Assembly (NCBI GenBank): GCA_003339415.1 | Contig: PDHQ01000245.1 | Location: forward strand, 1 to 51,895 | From: Ophiocordyceps camponoti-saundersi (nom. inval.) | Lineage: Eukaryota > Ascomycota > Sordariomycetes > Hypocreales > Ophiocordycipitaceae | Direction of reading: 5' to 3' | Length of the DNA stretch: 51,895 nucleotides | In this document: piece by piece, positions 23,891 through 33,734 of the stretch | How positions within the stretch are numbered: the stretch's first letter is position 1 | How the letters are laid out: every line of letters starts with the position of its first letter | Made by a program: the position numbers and the translations under genes | Notes under the pieces: model-generated | Seen by the model: the letters and a program-made list of their open reading frames with translations, nothing else | The model's database searches: none | What the model was told of the DNA's origin: nothing

Positions 23891-26800
23891 GAGATAATTA
23901 AAGAATTTAAGAAGGAAAAAGATAAGTTAGAAGCTAAGCTAGAAATTACTAGGAAAAAATATATAAATACTCTTAAAAAGTACTAGCTATTAGAATAAGG
24001 TAAATAAGTTACCTAATAATAAATATATAATATCTCTAGGAAATAATAAACTTAACGCGTTACTATTTATACCGGATTTCCCTTTATTTTCTTACCTTTC
24101 TTCTCTTACTTCCTCTCTTTTTTATTTATCCTCTTATTCCCCTTTATATTACCTATCTTTATTATATCTTCTTATATATTAGTCTTTATCCCCCTTATAG
24201 TTATTTCTTTTTATTTTCTAATTTTTTTTATTATCCTTATATTATTTTTTTTCTTTTATACTTAAGATTAATCTTTCTTATAATAATTTCTATTATTCTT
24301 ATAATAAGATATACTATAAGTTATTTTATAAATAACTAATTCGCACTCCCCTTATACTTATATTTAAAAGCTTTAAAAAAGCTATTTAGCTATTTAAAAA
24401 CCTTATAAAATTTTAATATTTATATAAGTTACTTTCTTATAAATTTAATAATTAGAAATTAAATAATTATATAATTTTTATTACTTAGAAATAAGTATTA
24501 TAAGAAAAGGAATATAATTTATTATTTAGTAAGTTAAATAGTTATATTTATTATATTAATATAAAAGTAAAAAAATAAGCTAATAGAGAATAATTTCCTA
24601 ATAATAAAGATTATAATTCCAAGTACTTACTTTTAAATAACGAATATTTTAGCTTTAACCGCTCCTTACTTAATATTTTTAAAATTATAACGCTTAGATA
24701 TTCTACTTAATAAACTACTATAATATCTTCTTTTACCGCTAGCTTTATTTTTAAAATATTAGCTATCTTATTAAAAAGCTATACTTAACTTTTTTTACTA
24801 TACTCCCTTATTAATATTAAAAGTAATATTTTTCCGTAATCTAATTAGCTTAGAAAAAACTACTATAGCGCTTACGCGCTATTAGAAATTATAAAAGATT
24901 ATATTAAGGGCCTTATTATTAGGTAAGTTTATTAGGAGTTAAAAGAGTTAGAAAAGATTAAAAAAATCTTAGCTATTATCTCCTATATTAATTATTTTAG
25001 TAAGATAAAAAGAATAATATTAATAGCTATAAAAAAGAAAATTAAGATTAAGGGAGCTACTTTTATTTTTAGAAAATTTTTAATAAAGCGTTTTATTACT
25101 CCTCTTATTTTAATTTAATAAAGCGTTTTTAAAACCCTTAATAAATAAACTCGCTTTACCTTTTAATAACTTAAAACCCCCGCGATAGTTTCTAAAACCG
25201 CTATCTAATTTTAAAAAATTTTAAAAGCTAAAAAAGTTAAAAAAGCTAATAATAACTTCTTAATAACTTATTATAATAATCTAATTTAAGTTATTAAATA
25301 CTCGCTTACTTTTTTCGTAATATATTATAATAAATAAGCTTTAATATTTTAAAATATAAATATTATTTTAATCTAAGTAACTTATTTTAATAAATACCTT
25401 ACTAAATATAATATTTCCCTTAGCTTAAGTTATATAGCGAAAATATTTAATATTAGTAATAAATAAATTATTAATTTCCTTATTTTAATATTTTTCTTAC
25501 TTAATATTTTAGCTTTTAAAAACTTATTAATTAATATTAATAAAGTTACTATATTTATTAATAAAAAGTTAGTATTTAATAATTTAAGTAAGATATTAAA
25601 ATTTTACGAAAAGAACTAATAGGACTTTTATATTTATATAAGAAAATAAATATATTTACTTAGTAAAGGTATTATTATCTTACTTTTAGCTATTACTATT
25701 AATTATATACTTTTTTTAGCTTAGAGCGATATTATCGGAAATAAAATAATTTTAAACCTTAGTAATATTCTAGTTTTTAACGTTCTAAATTTAATAAAAA
25801 TAGCTCCCGATAATATTACTAAGAAGCTATATAGTTAGAAAAGTAGCTTAGTTAAACCCTCTAATAGTATTAAATATATTATAATTATTAAGCTTATTAA
25901 TACTAATCTATTTATTAATATAATAATAAATTAAGACTCTTTATAGCTTTTTATATAGCTTTAATATAAACCGTAGCGGATATATATTAATAACGCGCTT
26001 TATAAAGAAAGTATATATTACGCTATTTAACTCTTAATATATAATAGTTATTATATTTATTTAACTATTAACTAATAATAAATCTCTAAGTTATTTAACT
26101 ATTAATAAGTAATAATATTTATATTTACTAAGCTTAGGTAAAAACCTTATAAATTAATATACTTTTAGTATTATTTTTTAATATCTTTATAATATAATAC
26201 TAATTATATACTATTTATCCTTATACTTTATACGCTATAAATAAAGAAAAAATATTAGCTATAATAAGAAAGCTAAGTAAAGCTTATTTACTATAAACTA
26301 TTTATAATATATATTAAAAGATAAGTATAAACTATTCGTAATATAGTTAACTTTACTATTATTTCTAATATCTTAAACGCCTTTATTTTTATAAAGTTTA
26401 CTATACTTAAAGCTATAAACTATATCTCTTACGCTATTTATAGTAAAATTATCTATATTCGCTTTTATATTATCGCTATAATAGTATCTAAATAATAAAA
26501 ATAATAAGATATTTTTCTTTATTTTATTTTTTTAGTTTATATATTATATTACGTTTTTCTTATTCTTATTTTCTTTTCTTAATATTATAATATCTTTTAC
26601 CGTAATATATATTCTTCTATATATATTTAATATATATTATAATTCTCCTTTATTATTCTTATCTTATTTTTTTATTTTTTCCTACCTTATATAAATTAAT
26701 TTAATTCTCTATATATAAATCCCTAATAATATTTTTTAATTTTAAATAATTATTAAAGTTAATATAGAAAAGCTTTTAAATATAATAATAATTTCTTAAA

Positions 26801-26970
26801 TAATATAAAAAGTTAATAAAGCTATTAGAATTCTTTTCTAGCTTAAGGAGTTAATATAAGATATATAATAATATTTTTATAAATCGCTTAACCTTTTATA
26901 ATATTTTCTTAAGATTTCCCCCTTAAGATTTCCTTTAAATTTCCCTTAGAAATTTTATTACCTTTACGCT
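23891..26970. other. Unassigned 3' part of the chromovirus
   Basis: About 3 kb lies between the chromodomain and the 3' LTR, unusually long for this family. It starts with a Lys/Glu-rich coiled-coil-like continuation (23880-24000), then a CT-rich stretch (about 24080-24260). Coding-like texture appears at 24880-25300. It could be an extra ORF or an unrecognised nested insertion. I found no domain. Confidence 0.5.
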
Positions 26971-26974
26971 TAAG

Positions 26975-27443
26975 AAATTACTAAGTTTTCGTCTTAAGAT
27001 TTCTTTATAATAACTCTTAGAATTTTACTAAGATTTTTTATTAGATTTAATATTAAAATATATTTTTAGAAATCTCCGGATTTTACTAAGAAATCTTTAT
27101 ATATTAAAAAATTACTATATATTAGGAAATCTCTATTTTATTAATATATATAGAAATTACTATAAAATCCTCTTAAGTAAATATTTTTAAGATTATATTA
27201 AGAAATTTTCCTTAAGCTTTTAGCTATATAATTAGCTTAGTATTCCTTTAGGTAATAATTTAGATTTTTTATAGTTATTATTTTAATTTTTAAAAAACTC
27301 TTACTTATGCTTATACCTTTTATAATAGCTATTTTATAATCTTACGATCGGTAGCTAGCCCGTCTCCCTCTTTTATATACTATACCTAGTAGCTAGCTTA
27401 GTATATACGCTTACTAGAAGATTATACGTATAAGCGTATATTA
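26975..27443 (+). repeat. 3' LTR of the chromovirus
   Basis: It matches 8897-9363. Its last ~120 bases keep a few unmutated sites, and the RIPped state ends exactly at the LTR boundary. Confidence 0.8.
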
Positions 27444-27528
27444 AGCAGTCCCCGTAACGCACTAATAGCAGGTTAAAAAAACGAGATTATGTAGGAGGGA
27501 AGTGCCTCTAGCTTTGTAACACTAGTAG
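27444..27528. other. Un-RIPped spacer with a duplicated hAT-end motif
   Basis: Single-copy-like DNA with normal TpG/CpA. ACTAATAG-CAGGTTAAAA at 27461-27478 repeats the TSD-plus-TIR junction ACTAGTAG-CAGGGTTTAAAA at 27521-27540, 60 bp apart. This may be a footprint or second end of a related hAT insertion. Confidence 0.6.
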
Positions 27529-27970
27529 CAGGGTTTAAAACGACTAACTAATTGCATAACTTTAGTCGCAAAAAAGTCGCAACTTTTTTAAAAGTTATAA
27601 GCGTAAAATAAGAGTAAATAAGTAGCTAAAAAAGCTATAAAATAAAGTAAATTCTTCGCTAAATAGCTATTATTTTTTTTTCTTTTAATTATTTTTTCTT
27701 AATTAGTAAGGAATTTTTAAAGGAAAAAAGTCCTTATTTTTTAAGGACTTTAGTCACTAAATGACTAATCGCTATTTATAGCTTATATAACTAAGATTAC
27801 TAATATAAAAAAAATATGTACTTATAAAGGTATTTTTCCTCTATTTAATAGTGTTTTTTTATAATTTATATATAAAGCCCTAATTTTTAATTAAATAAAC
27901 TAGTTTATTTAAAATGACTAAAAGTAATCTTCTGTGACTTTTTTGACTGACTTTTTTTAAACCCTGAAGT
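27529..27970. mobile_element. hAT MITE upstream of the SUN gene
   Basis: The left end CAGGGTTTAAAA (27529-27540) is inverted at the right as TTTTTTAAACCCTG (27953-27966). CTAGTAG occurs just outside both ends (27522-27528 and 27971-27977), with four extra bases (AAGT) on the right. Subterminal AGTC/GACT words resemble those of the large hAT copies, so it is probably a non-autonomous derivative mobilised by the same transposase. At 442 bp it keeps TpG and CpA, perhaps because it is near the minimum length RIP can recognise. No coding capacity is credible. Confidence 0.75.
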
Positions 27971-28025
27971 CTAGTAGTAATCCTAGTATAGGTACTTATG
28001 ACCGGCCTTGGCACTATTAGAGGGG

Positions 28026-28033
28026 TATAAATA
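28026..28033 (+). promoter_or_regulatory. TATA box candidate for the SUN gene
   Basis: TATAAATA lies 147 bp before the preferred start codon and only 55 bp after the MITE end. The whole promoter would thus sit between the MITE and the gene. Confidence 0.5.
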
Positions 28034-28126
28034 TACATAATACTATTTTTCGCTGGTGCAATATTTTCTCTGAAATTTCGGCTGGCCAAGTCCTATCCTC
28101 TGGATACCTACCGTTTGACACGATTC

Positions 28127-28153
28127 ATGACAATGGTTATGGCTTCTAGCTAA
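28127..28153 (+). other. Short upstream ORF with three in-frame ATGs
   Basis: ATG at 28127, 28133 and 28139 share one frame closed by TAA at 28151-28153 (peptide MTMVMASS). If transcription starts upstream of 28127, ribosomes would meet it before the main start, which could lower translation. A CCGCAG at 28160-28165 might instead be a 3' splice site that removes it. Confidence 0.35.
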
Positions 28154-28172
28154 ATCCTTTCCGCAGGGACGA

Positions 28173-30882
28173 ATGGCTTGTTACACATTTCTTATGCGTG
28201 TAAGGACTCCCGATTTCTTCGACCATCTTCATACCATCTATGTTTTTCAGGGTTCAAAAGCTCTGCGCGGGCCGCGACTTGGTTATACCTATATCTCAGC
28301 TGGTCCCTGCGTTCGCAGTCTTTTTGGCGTTGTTGTGCCCCAGGGTGCTGGCTCATGGCGACGTCTCTAGGAGTGACACCCTCCCTGAAGGTGGCGTCAA
28401 TCAGAGTATGGCTACTGCGCCCATTATCGCCCCTACTACTCCGAGTTCCATATCCAGCTCCAGCCTCTGCGAAGCCCGAACCGTAAACTATGTCACTCAT
28501 ATGCTTCCCCAGTCATGTCTGACCAACCCTTGGGGTGGCTCCGAGTCAAACACATATCATACTCTCCATACTGGATATGCATATCAATCTATATCCACGG
28601 CCGAAGCACACCCGACATCTTCGCCAACTGACATTGGGATGACGACTCATGATTCTCCACCAGCAGAGCCTACTTCATTCTCATTTATGTCGTTTGAGGA
28701 CTGGAAAGAAATGATGCTGAAACAAGCCGGACAGGATCCCCAGATTTGGAGGTCTCGTAAGATTAGTCAACAACAGGTCGACTATACATATGCACCGGAT
28801 GATGCGCACCATGCCGGACTGGGAGAAGAAGGCGAAATATCTCTGAATTTCGTTGATTACCAAATCACAGATGAGAAAGAAGCCGCTTCTGAACCTTTCA
28901 ATGGTGAAAGGGAAGGCGAAGTAACTGACGAAGCAACCATACCGTACGGTGAAACCGTCGTACACCGTAGTAAGGATGCAGGAAAGACATGCAAGGAGCG
29001 CTTTTCGTATGCTTCCTTCGATGCAGGTGCTACAGTCTTGAAGTCCGCCACAGGAGCCAAGAATGCCAGAGCCATATTGGTCGAAAATAAGGACACATAC
29101 ATGCTTTTGGAATGTGCAGTGTCCTCGAAGTATGTTATTGTCGAGCTCAGCGATGACATCTTGGTCGATACCGTGGTCGTCGCCAACTTCGAGTTCTTCT
29201 CCAGCATGATACGTCACTTCCGCGTAAGCGTCAGTGATCGATATCCTGTCAAAATGGACAAATGGCGGGAACTAGGGGTTTTCGAGGCACGCAATTCCCG
29301 GGATATTCAGCCATTTTTGGTCGAAAACCCTCAGATATGGGCCAAATACATTCAAATCGAGTTCCTCACCCATTATGGAAACGAGTACTATTGTCCAGTG
29401 TCACTTCTTCGTGTGCACGGCTCCCGAATGCTGGACTCCTGGAAGGACAGTGAAACTGGGCGTGATGAGGACTTGCAGATTCGCGGCCAGGATACAGAAA
29501 AAAGTCCGATTCAACACGACGAGACATCGCCAACGTCGAGATCTGTCAACTTCAGTTGGGACAAGCCCACGCCATCCAATATGACAACCTTGGCGGGACA
29601 CTTAATGGCAAACATGTTTCAAGTCTTGGTCATGGCAACCTGTCCAGCCAGCCCCGGTCGCGCCCAACGTAGCTTAAGAGATCACCAGGCCGCAAGTAAT
29701 CGCGACACCAGCTCAGAATCCCAACCATCACTGGCTTCAAAACCAGAGCAGCCAGAAGAGGTCGCATCACCAATGCTGCTGGCGTGTACCAGTCTTGCCG
29801 AGGCGTCCTCTCCCTTGACGACATTGGGGCCAGGAGACCTATCGATCCCTAAATCCTCTGATGATGGGGAAGCAGCCGTTGGCAGTGTCAGTGAGTCATT
29901 GAAGGAGGAATCGACTATTCCAAAGGAAACTGCCAGAGATGGCAGTGACGTGACTGTATTTTCAGCGACCAAGTCCTCAGCCCCTGGGATTGCGAACGGC
30001 AAGCCGCGGGCAAGTGGTGCCGCTGGCACTACCGGAGCAACTACTACTGTACAAGAAGGGTTTTTCAATGCCATCACGAAACGCCTTCAGCAAGTCGAGA
30101 CAAACCTCACGCTTTCTCTGAAATATGTCGAAGAACAGTCTCGACATGTGCAAGAGGCATTGCAGAGAAGTGAGCATAAGCAACATTCCAGGGTCACCAC
30201 TTTTCTAAACGACCTCAACCAAACGCTTCTTTCCGAGCTGCGCAACATTCGCGAGCAATATGATCAGATATGGCAGTCGACTGTCCTTGCCCTTGATAGC
30301 CAAGCAGATCGTTCGGAGCGGGATATCATGGCTCTAAGCACCAGGCTCAACCTCCTTGCGGAAGAGGTCGTCTTCCAAAAGAGAATGGCCATTCTTCAAG
30401 CCGTCATTCTACTTTCGTGTCTCTTCCTAGTCATCTTTTCTAGGGGTGTTCCCGTCCCAACTCTCGTGTCGCTACCAGGCCAGACCTCCTTCAACAACTA
30501 TGACAGATCTTCCAATTCCCAGCCAAACTTGTGTGTGGGCAAGCAAAGCATAAGACAAAGGTATGACGCCCTTCAGTGCGCTCAATCCAATCAGTCAGAG
30601 GAGGAAAACTCTATCTCGGCGTCCGGTGCCTCGTTGTCCAACGTCCGTCGCTCCAGCACTACTGGCCCTACTTCCTCCGAATATCATCGACTGCCCTTGT
30701 TGCTCACCGAAGATTGCTTCCGCAATCCTAGTACCGATGGTGATTGCGTGTCCGGTCAAAACTCTCACAGTGTCAACGATGATCAATCTATGCTATCTTC
30801 AAAGTGCTCTTCGCAGGTCATGAATCCTCGCAAACCTCTCCCATCTCTCCCAGAGCACCCTACATTGCCTGGCGACGTTTGA
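28173..30882 (+). CDS. SLP1: SLP1/SUCO-family SUN-domain ER membrane protein
   Basis: The preferred model joins 28173-28199 to 28300-30882 (869 aa); an uninterrupted 880-aa ORF from 28240 is the alternative. Numbering follows 869 aa. Residues 1-27 form a signal peptide (MACYTFLMR, hydrophobic core, ending VLA). The SUN domain is at about 240-386: KERFSYASFDAGATVL, ILVENKDTYML, ANFEFFSS, SVSDRYPVK, then NEYYCPVSLLRVHG. Cys240 and Cys374 are conserved family positions. A Ser/Thr-rich linker leads to the FFNAITKRLQQVETNLTLS block and a coiled coil (about 596-704). One membrane helix follows at about 705-725, then a ~144-residue cytosolic tail. Possible N-glycosylation sites: 43, 426, 436, 611, 649. 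In yeast, Slp1 acts in the ER with Emp65 to protect folding clients; that role is inferred here. The ORF is intact with normal TpG/CpA use, unlike its flanks. Confidence 0.88.
28200..28299 (+). other. Predicted phase-0 intron in the SUN gene
   Basis: Donor GTAAGG (28200) and acceptor ATCTCAG (ending 28299) give a 100-bp intron. Nine codons from ATG 28173 are joined in frame to the hydrophobic signal core (LVPAFAVFLALL...). ATG 28173 has G at +4, whereas ATG 28240 has T at -3 and T at +4 and would leave an awkward 20-residue pre-core segment. A clear branch-point word is not obvious. A second acceptor at 28250 gives the wrong frame. Confidence 0.55.
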
Positions 30883-30917
30883 CCAAGGTCACTATTAGAT
30901 TTGTACGTCTGTGTAAC

Positions 30918-30923
30918 AATAAA
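30918..30923 (+). terminator. Poly(A) signal AATAAA of the SUN gene
   Basis: Canonical AATAAA 36 nt after the stop codon TGA (30880-30882), in un-RIPped 3' sequence. Confidence 0.65.
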
Positions 30924-31430
30924 GCTGTCTGCTGGAAGTTTTTCATAGACTCAAATATCCACACTACTTCACCTGATGGTTTCCGTCTGTTGCGCAGCTG
31001 CAGGCCGTCTCACTGATAATTCTGCTATGCTAACGCTATATGTGCTCTCGGTGGCACACACATACTAATCTCGTTGGCTAAACACACGGGCCTAGAAAGG
31101 TAATTATATATTAGTATTATTCCTTTATACCCCTTCACACCTCTTTATATCTGCTCTACGATATATATATAGAGGATACCTCGGGCATAAAGGAAGCCTA
31201 TGACGAATCGTGTATCGATACCTAAGTCGCAACTCGTACGACTTAGGTTCGACTTAGGAATAAGGAGATGACTCATAATAGAAGAAGGGGGTATACCCGT
31301 AGGTCCTAGGCTCGCTGTCTCTCGCCTAGTAGGTATATTAAATTAAAGACTAGTTTAAAATCGGGGACAAAATCCTCAGCTAAATTATTAGCAGATTACC
31401 TAAAAATTTTAGACAAAATTATAAAAATTA
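30924..31430. other. Un-RIPped 3' flank of the gene island
   Basis: Normal TpG/CpA persists to about 31430, then disappears. No gene is seen. A hairpin and repeat lie at 31221-31258. 31350-31425 still shows CA words (GGGGACAAAATCC, TAGCAGATTACC), so the island edge is gradual on this side, unlike the sharp left edge. Confidence 0.65.
31221..31258. repeat. CCTAAGTCG hairpin with a tandem extra arm
   Basis: CCTAAGTCG (31221-31229) pairs with CGACTTAGG (31239-31247). A second CGACTTAGG follows at 31250-31258, so either right arm can pair with the left arm. Confidence 0.75.
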
Positions 31431-33221
31431 AAGAAGTTAAATTTAAAATATTTTTCCTTTTTTTAGTTATAATCTATTAAGAATCTAATAAGGGATTAAT
31501 AGTATATATACTTAACTTTAGTTATACTTAAGTAATATATATACTTTAGTTATAAATAAATAATAACCGAATAATATACTAAGATTTAAAAAGATTACGC
31601 GGTAAACATACTTAGAATAGGTGCGCACTTACGAATAACGGTAAGTTATTTATAAATTTATAATTAGCTTAAAAATTTAGCTTAGGGCTATAGCGCTCCT
31701 ACTCCTTAATTAAAATAATAGCGAACGCGAAAAGATAAAGCGTAGTAAGAGGAATCTAAATAACCTTTAAGCGTAACTAAGCGCGGACCTAGCTAAGTTT
31801 ACTTATAATTTAATTAATAATAAATAAAATATAAGAAACTTATAAAAACTTTTTTAAGTTTTTTTTAATATTTTAATAAAATAGTTTTATATAATTTTAT
31901 TAAGCTTTATTTTAGTAAATTTATTTTAATTAATTTAAGCTATAATAAAATAATATATAAATTAATTTAAATAAAAATTAAAATATATAAAATTAGCTAA
32001 GATTAAGATTTTATATATAAAAAATATTAAGTATATTATTATTAAAATTTTATAAAAAATATTTTTATAAATATTATTAATAAATTAAATATTAAAAATA
32101 TAAGTATAAGTAATATTAGCTTTATAATTTTATTTTAAACTTAAGAAATAAATTTTACTTTAATATTAAAAAGAAATTATTATATATTTTAATAATATTT
32201 TAAATAATATTATTATTAATAAAATTTTTAAAAATATAATATAAGCTATTAATTATATATTAAAAATAATATTTTACTTAGCTATTTACCGCTTTAATAA
32301 TAAAGATATAGCTATTATATTTAATTTTAATATTATAAAATTTACTTAAGATTTTTTTAAGTTAAGATTATTTTTAAATTAAATATTATTATTGCTAACT
32401 ACTTATATAATATTATTACTAAAAAGCTTCCTTTCGCTTTATTTATAAAAAACTAAGATAATTTTATTATAAAAATTATATAAGTTAATAAAATTATTAT
32501 TATTAAGCTTAAAGCTTTAAAAGCTATATTTAAAGCTATTTAGATAGTACTTATTATTAAACTAACTTTTTTTACTAATATTACTTAATTTTATAATTAT
32601 AAACTTATAAAAAATATAAATTTTTAAAATAATTTTTTTTTAAATTTTATCTAATTTTATTAATATTATAATTATTATTATTTTAATTATATTACTAAGT
32701 CTTATAAGTATACTAAACTTTATAATAAATATAATATTACTATATATAAGATTAAAATTAAATATAAGGCGGGATAAGATAGATACTTATATATATATAT
32801 TATATATAATAAAGATTACCTAGCTTAGTTAAAGCTATATTTTATAGCTATTTAAGAATAAAATAAAATTTATATTTATTATAAATAATAGCTTATATAA
32901 TTTACTAAACTTAGTATATAATTAATAATATTTTTTTATATATAATTTATTTTAAAATCGGTTCTTAAGTCTTTATAATAGTTTATTATTAATAGGAAAT
33001 ATTATAAACTTATAAATAGCTCTTAGCTAAAGCTATTTTCTAAAATATTAATTAGTAAAAATATATTAAAAGCTATAAGGCGTTAGATTAAGTATAAAAA
33101 AAGTATATTTTTATTAAACTTAAGCTAATAATCTTTTAAATAAACTTAAAATATAATAAATATTAATAAACTTACTTTTATATTATATTAAATAAATAGC
33201 CTTATTAGGATTTATATTAAA
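31431..33221 (+). pseudogene. LINE ORF1 remnant with CCHC zinc knuckle
   Basis: At 32664-32705 TAT codons stand at the exact spacing C-x2-C-x4-H-x4-C (codons 32664, 32673, 32688, 32703). Reversing RIP (TGT or CAT to TAT) gives CYNCYRFGHITKSC, a typical LINE ORF1/gag zinc knuckle. A second likely knuckle follows at 32721-32765. ORF1 proteins bind the element RNA. The start codon and the upstream ~1.2 kb are not recognisable. The ORF2 start probably lies near 32.9-33.2 kb, before the LTR insertion. Confidence 0.6.
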
Positions 33222-33226
33222 CTTTT

Positions 33227-33734
33227 TATTAGAATATATATATTACTAGCTACTTAGGAATATAATACGCGTTAAATACGCGTAGTACGCGTTGCAGAGA
33301 TAACTATCTCTATATAAATAAAGTAAGAGATTAGGGATACGTATAAAAAGGAGTCGAACTCGAGATAATACCGATCCGAGACTAATATAATATTAATATA
33401 ATATATAAAGTTAATATAGGAGGAAGATAGGGAGGTAGTTAGTAGGAGGAGGAATATATATATAATATACTTACTTTTCTATACTTTTTAAAAGAAAGAT
33501 AAGTTATAAGTAAAATTATTATTTAATCTTTTATAACTTTATTAGCTAAAATATATTATATAGTAAACGTAATATTCTTATACGCTATATAATTTAAATA
33601 AGTTACCTAAACCTTATTATTTAAGTTAATATAATATATATATTTTAGGTTTAATTTATTAATATTTTTACTTTAAGAAATTTATAATATAATTTTAGCT
33701 ATTTATTTAGCTTAAAAAGGATATCTAATTAATA
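33227..33734 (+). repeat. 5' LTR
   Basis: 508 bp, equal in length to the 3' LTR. It holds an ACGCGT triplet (33267-33292), a perfect inverted repeat AGAGATA-AC-TATCTCT (33296-33311) and a TATATAAATA box (33311-33320), a plausible promoter layout. Confidence 0.88.
33267..33292 (+). promoter_or_regulatory. Three ACGCGT boxes in the LTR
   Basis: ACGCGT at 33267, 33278 and 33287, conserved in the 3' LTR at 36202, 36213 and 36222. ACGCGT is the MCB site bound by the G1/S factor MBF in yeasts. Use by this element is an inference. The CpG-only motif is immune to CpA-directed RIP, which also helps it persist. Confidence 0.45.

Larger units (their letters stand above)
8897..27443 (+). mobile_element. 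Chromodomain Gypsy LTR retrotransposon (chromovirus), RIPped and split by a hAT element
   Basis: Two direct repeats of about 465 bp (near 8897-9363 and 26975-27443) bracket an interior with RT, integrase and chromodomain remnants in the usual Gypsy order on the + strand. Without the nested hAT element (9884-18414 plus one TSD copy) the interior is about 9 kb, with ~0.5 kb left of the insertion. Normal TpG/CpA content resumes immediately after 27443, marking the outer edge. TAGTAGTAA at 9365 could be a RIPped primer-binding site (TGGTAG...), which is weak evidence. The 5' edge is uncertain by about 30 bp and I could not establish a TSD. Confidence 0.8.

Noticed and set aside
8897..27443. Starship-type giant cargo element
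   Set aside because: No DUF3435 tyrosine-recombinase-like captain gene is visible; the length is explained by nested LTR and hAT elements with their own TSDs.
27880..28089. Minus-strand 69-codon frame across the MITE right end
   Set aside because: It spans the MITE boundary and has no domain; chance ORF in un-RIPped DNA.
28192..30823. Several minus-strand and alternative-frame ORFs over the SUN gene
   Set aside because: They overlap the well-supported SUN coding frame and show no protein features of their own.
30804..31016. 70-codon + strand ORF overlapping the end of the SUN gene
   Set aside because: Starts inside the SUN coding region out of frame, covers the poly(A) signal and has no domain.
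33340..33390. Antisense tRNA-like B box (GAGTTCGACTCC) in the Copia-like LTR
   Set aside because: No acceptor or D arm pairs with it; the match is limited to a short T-arm-like stretch.
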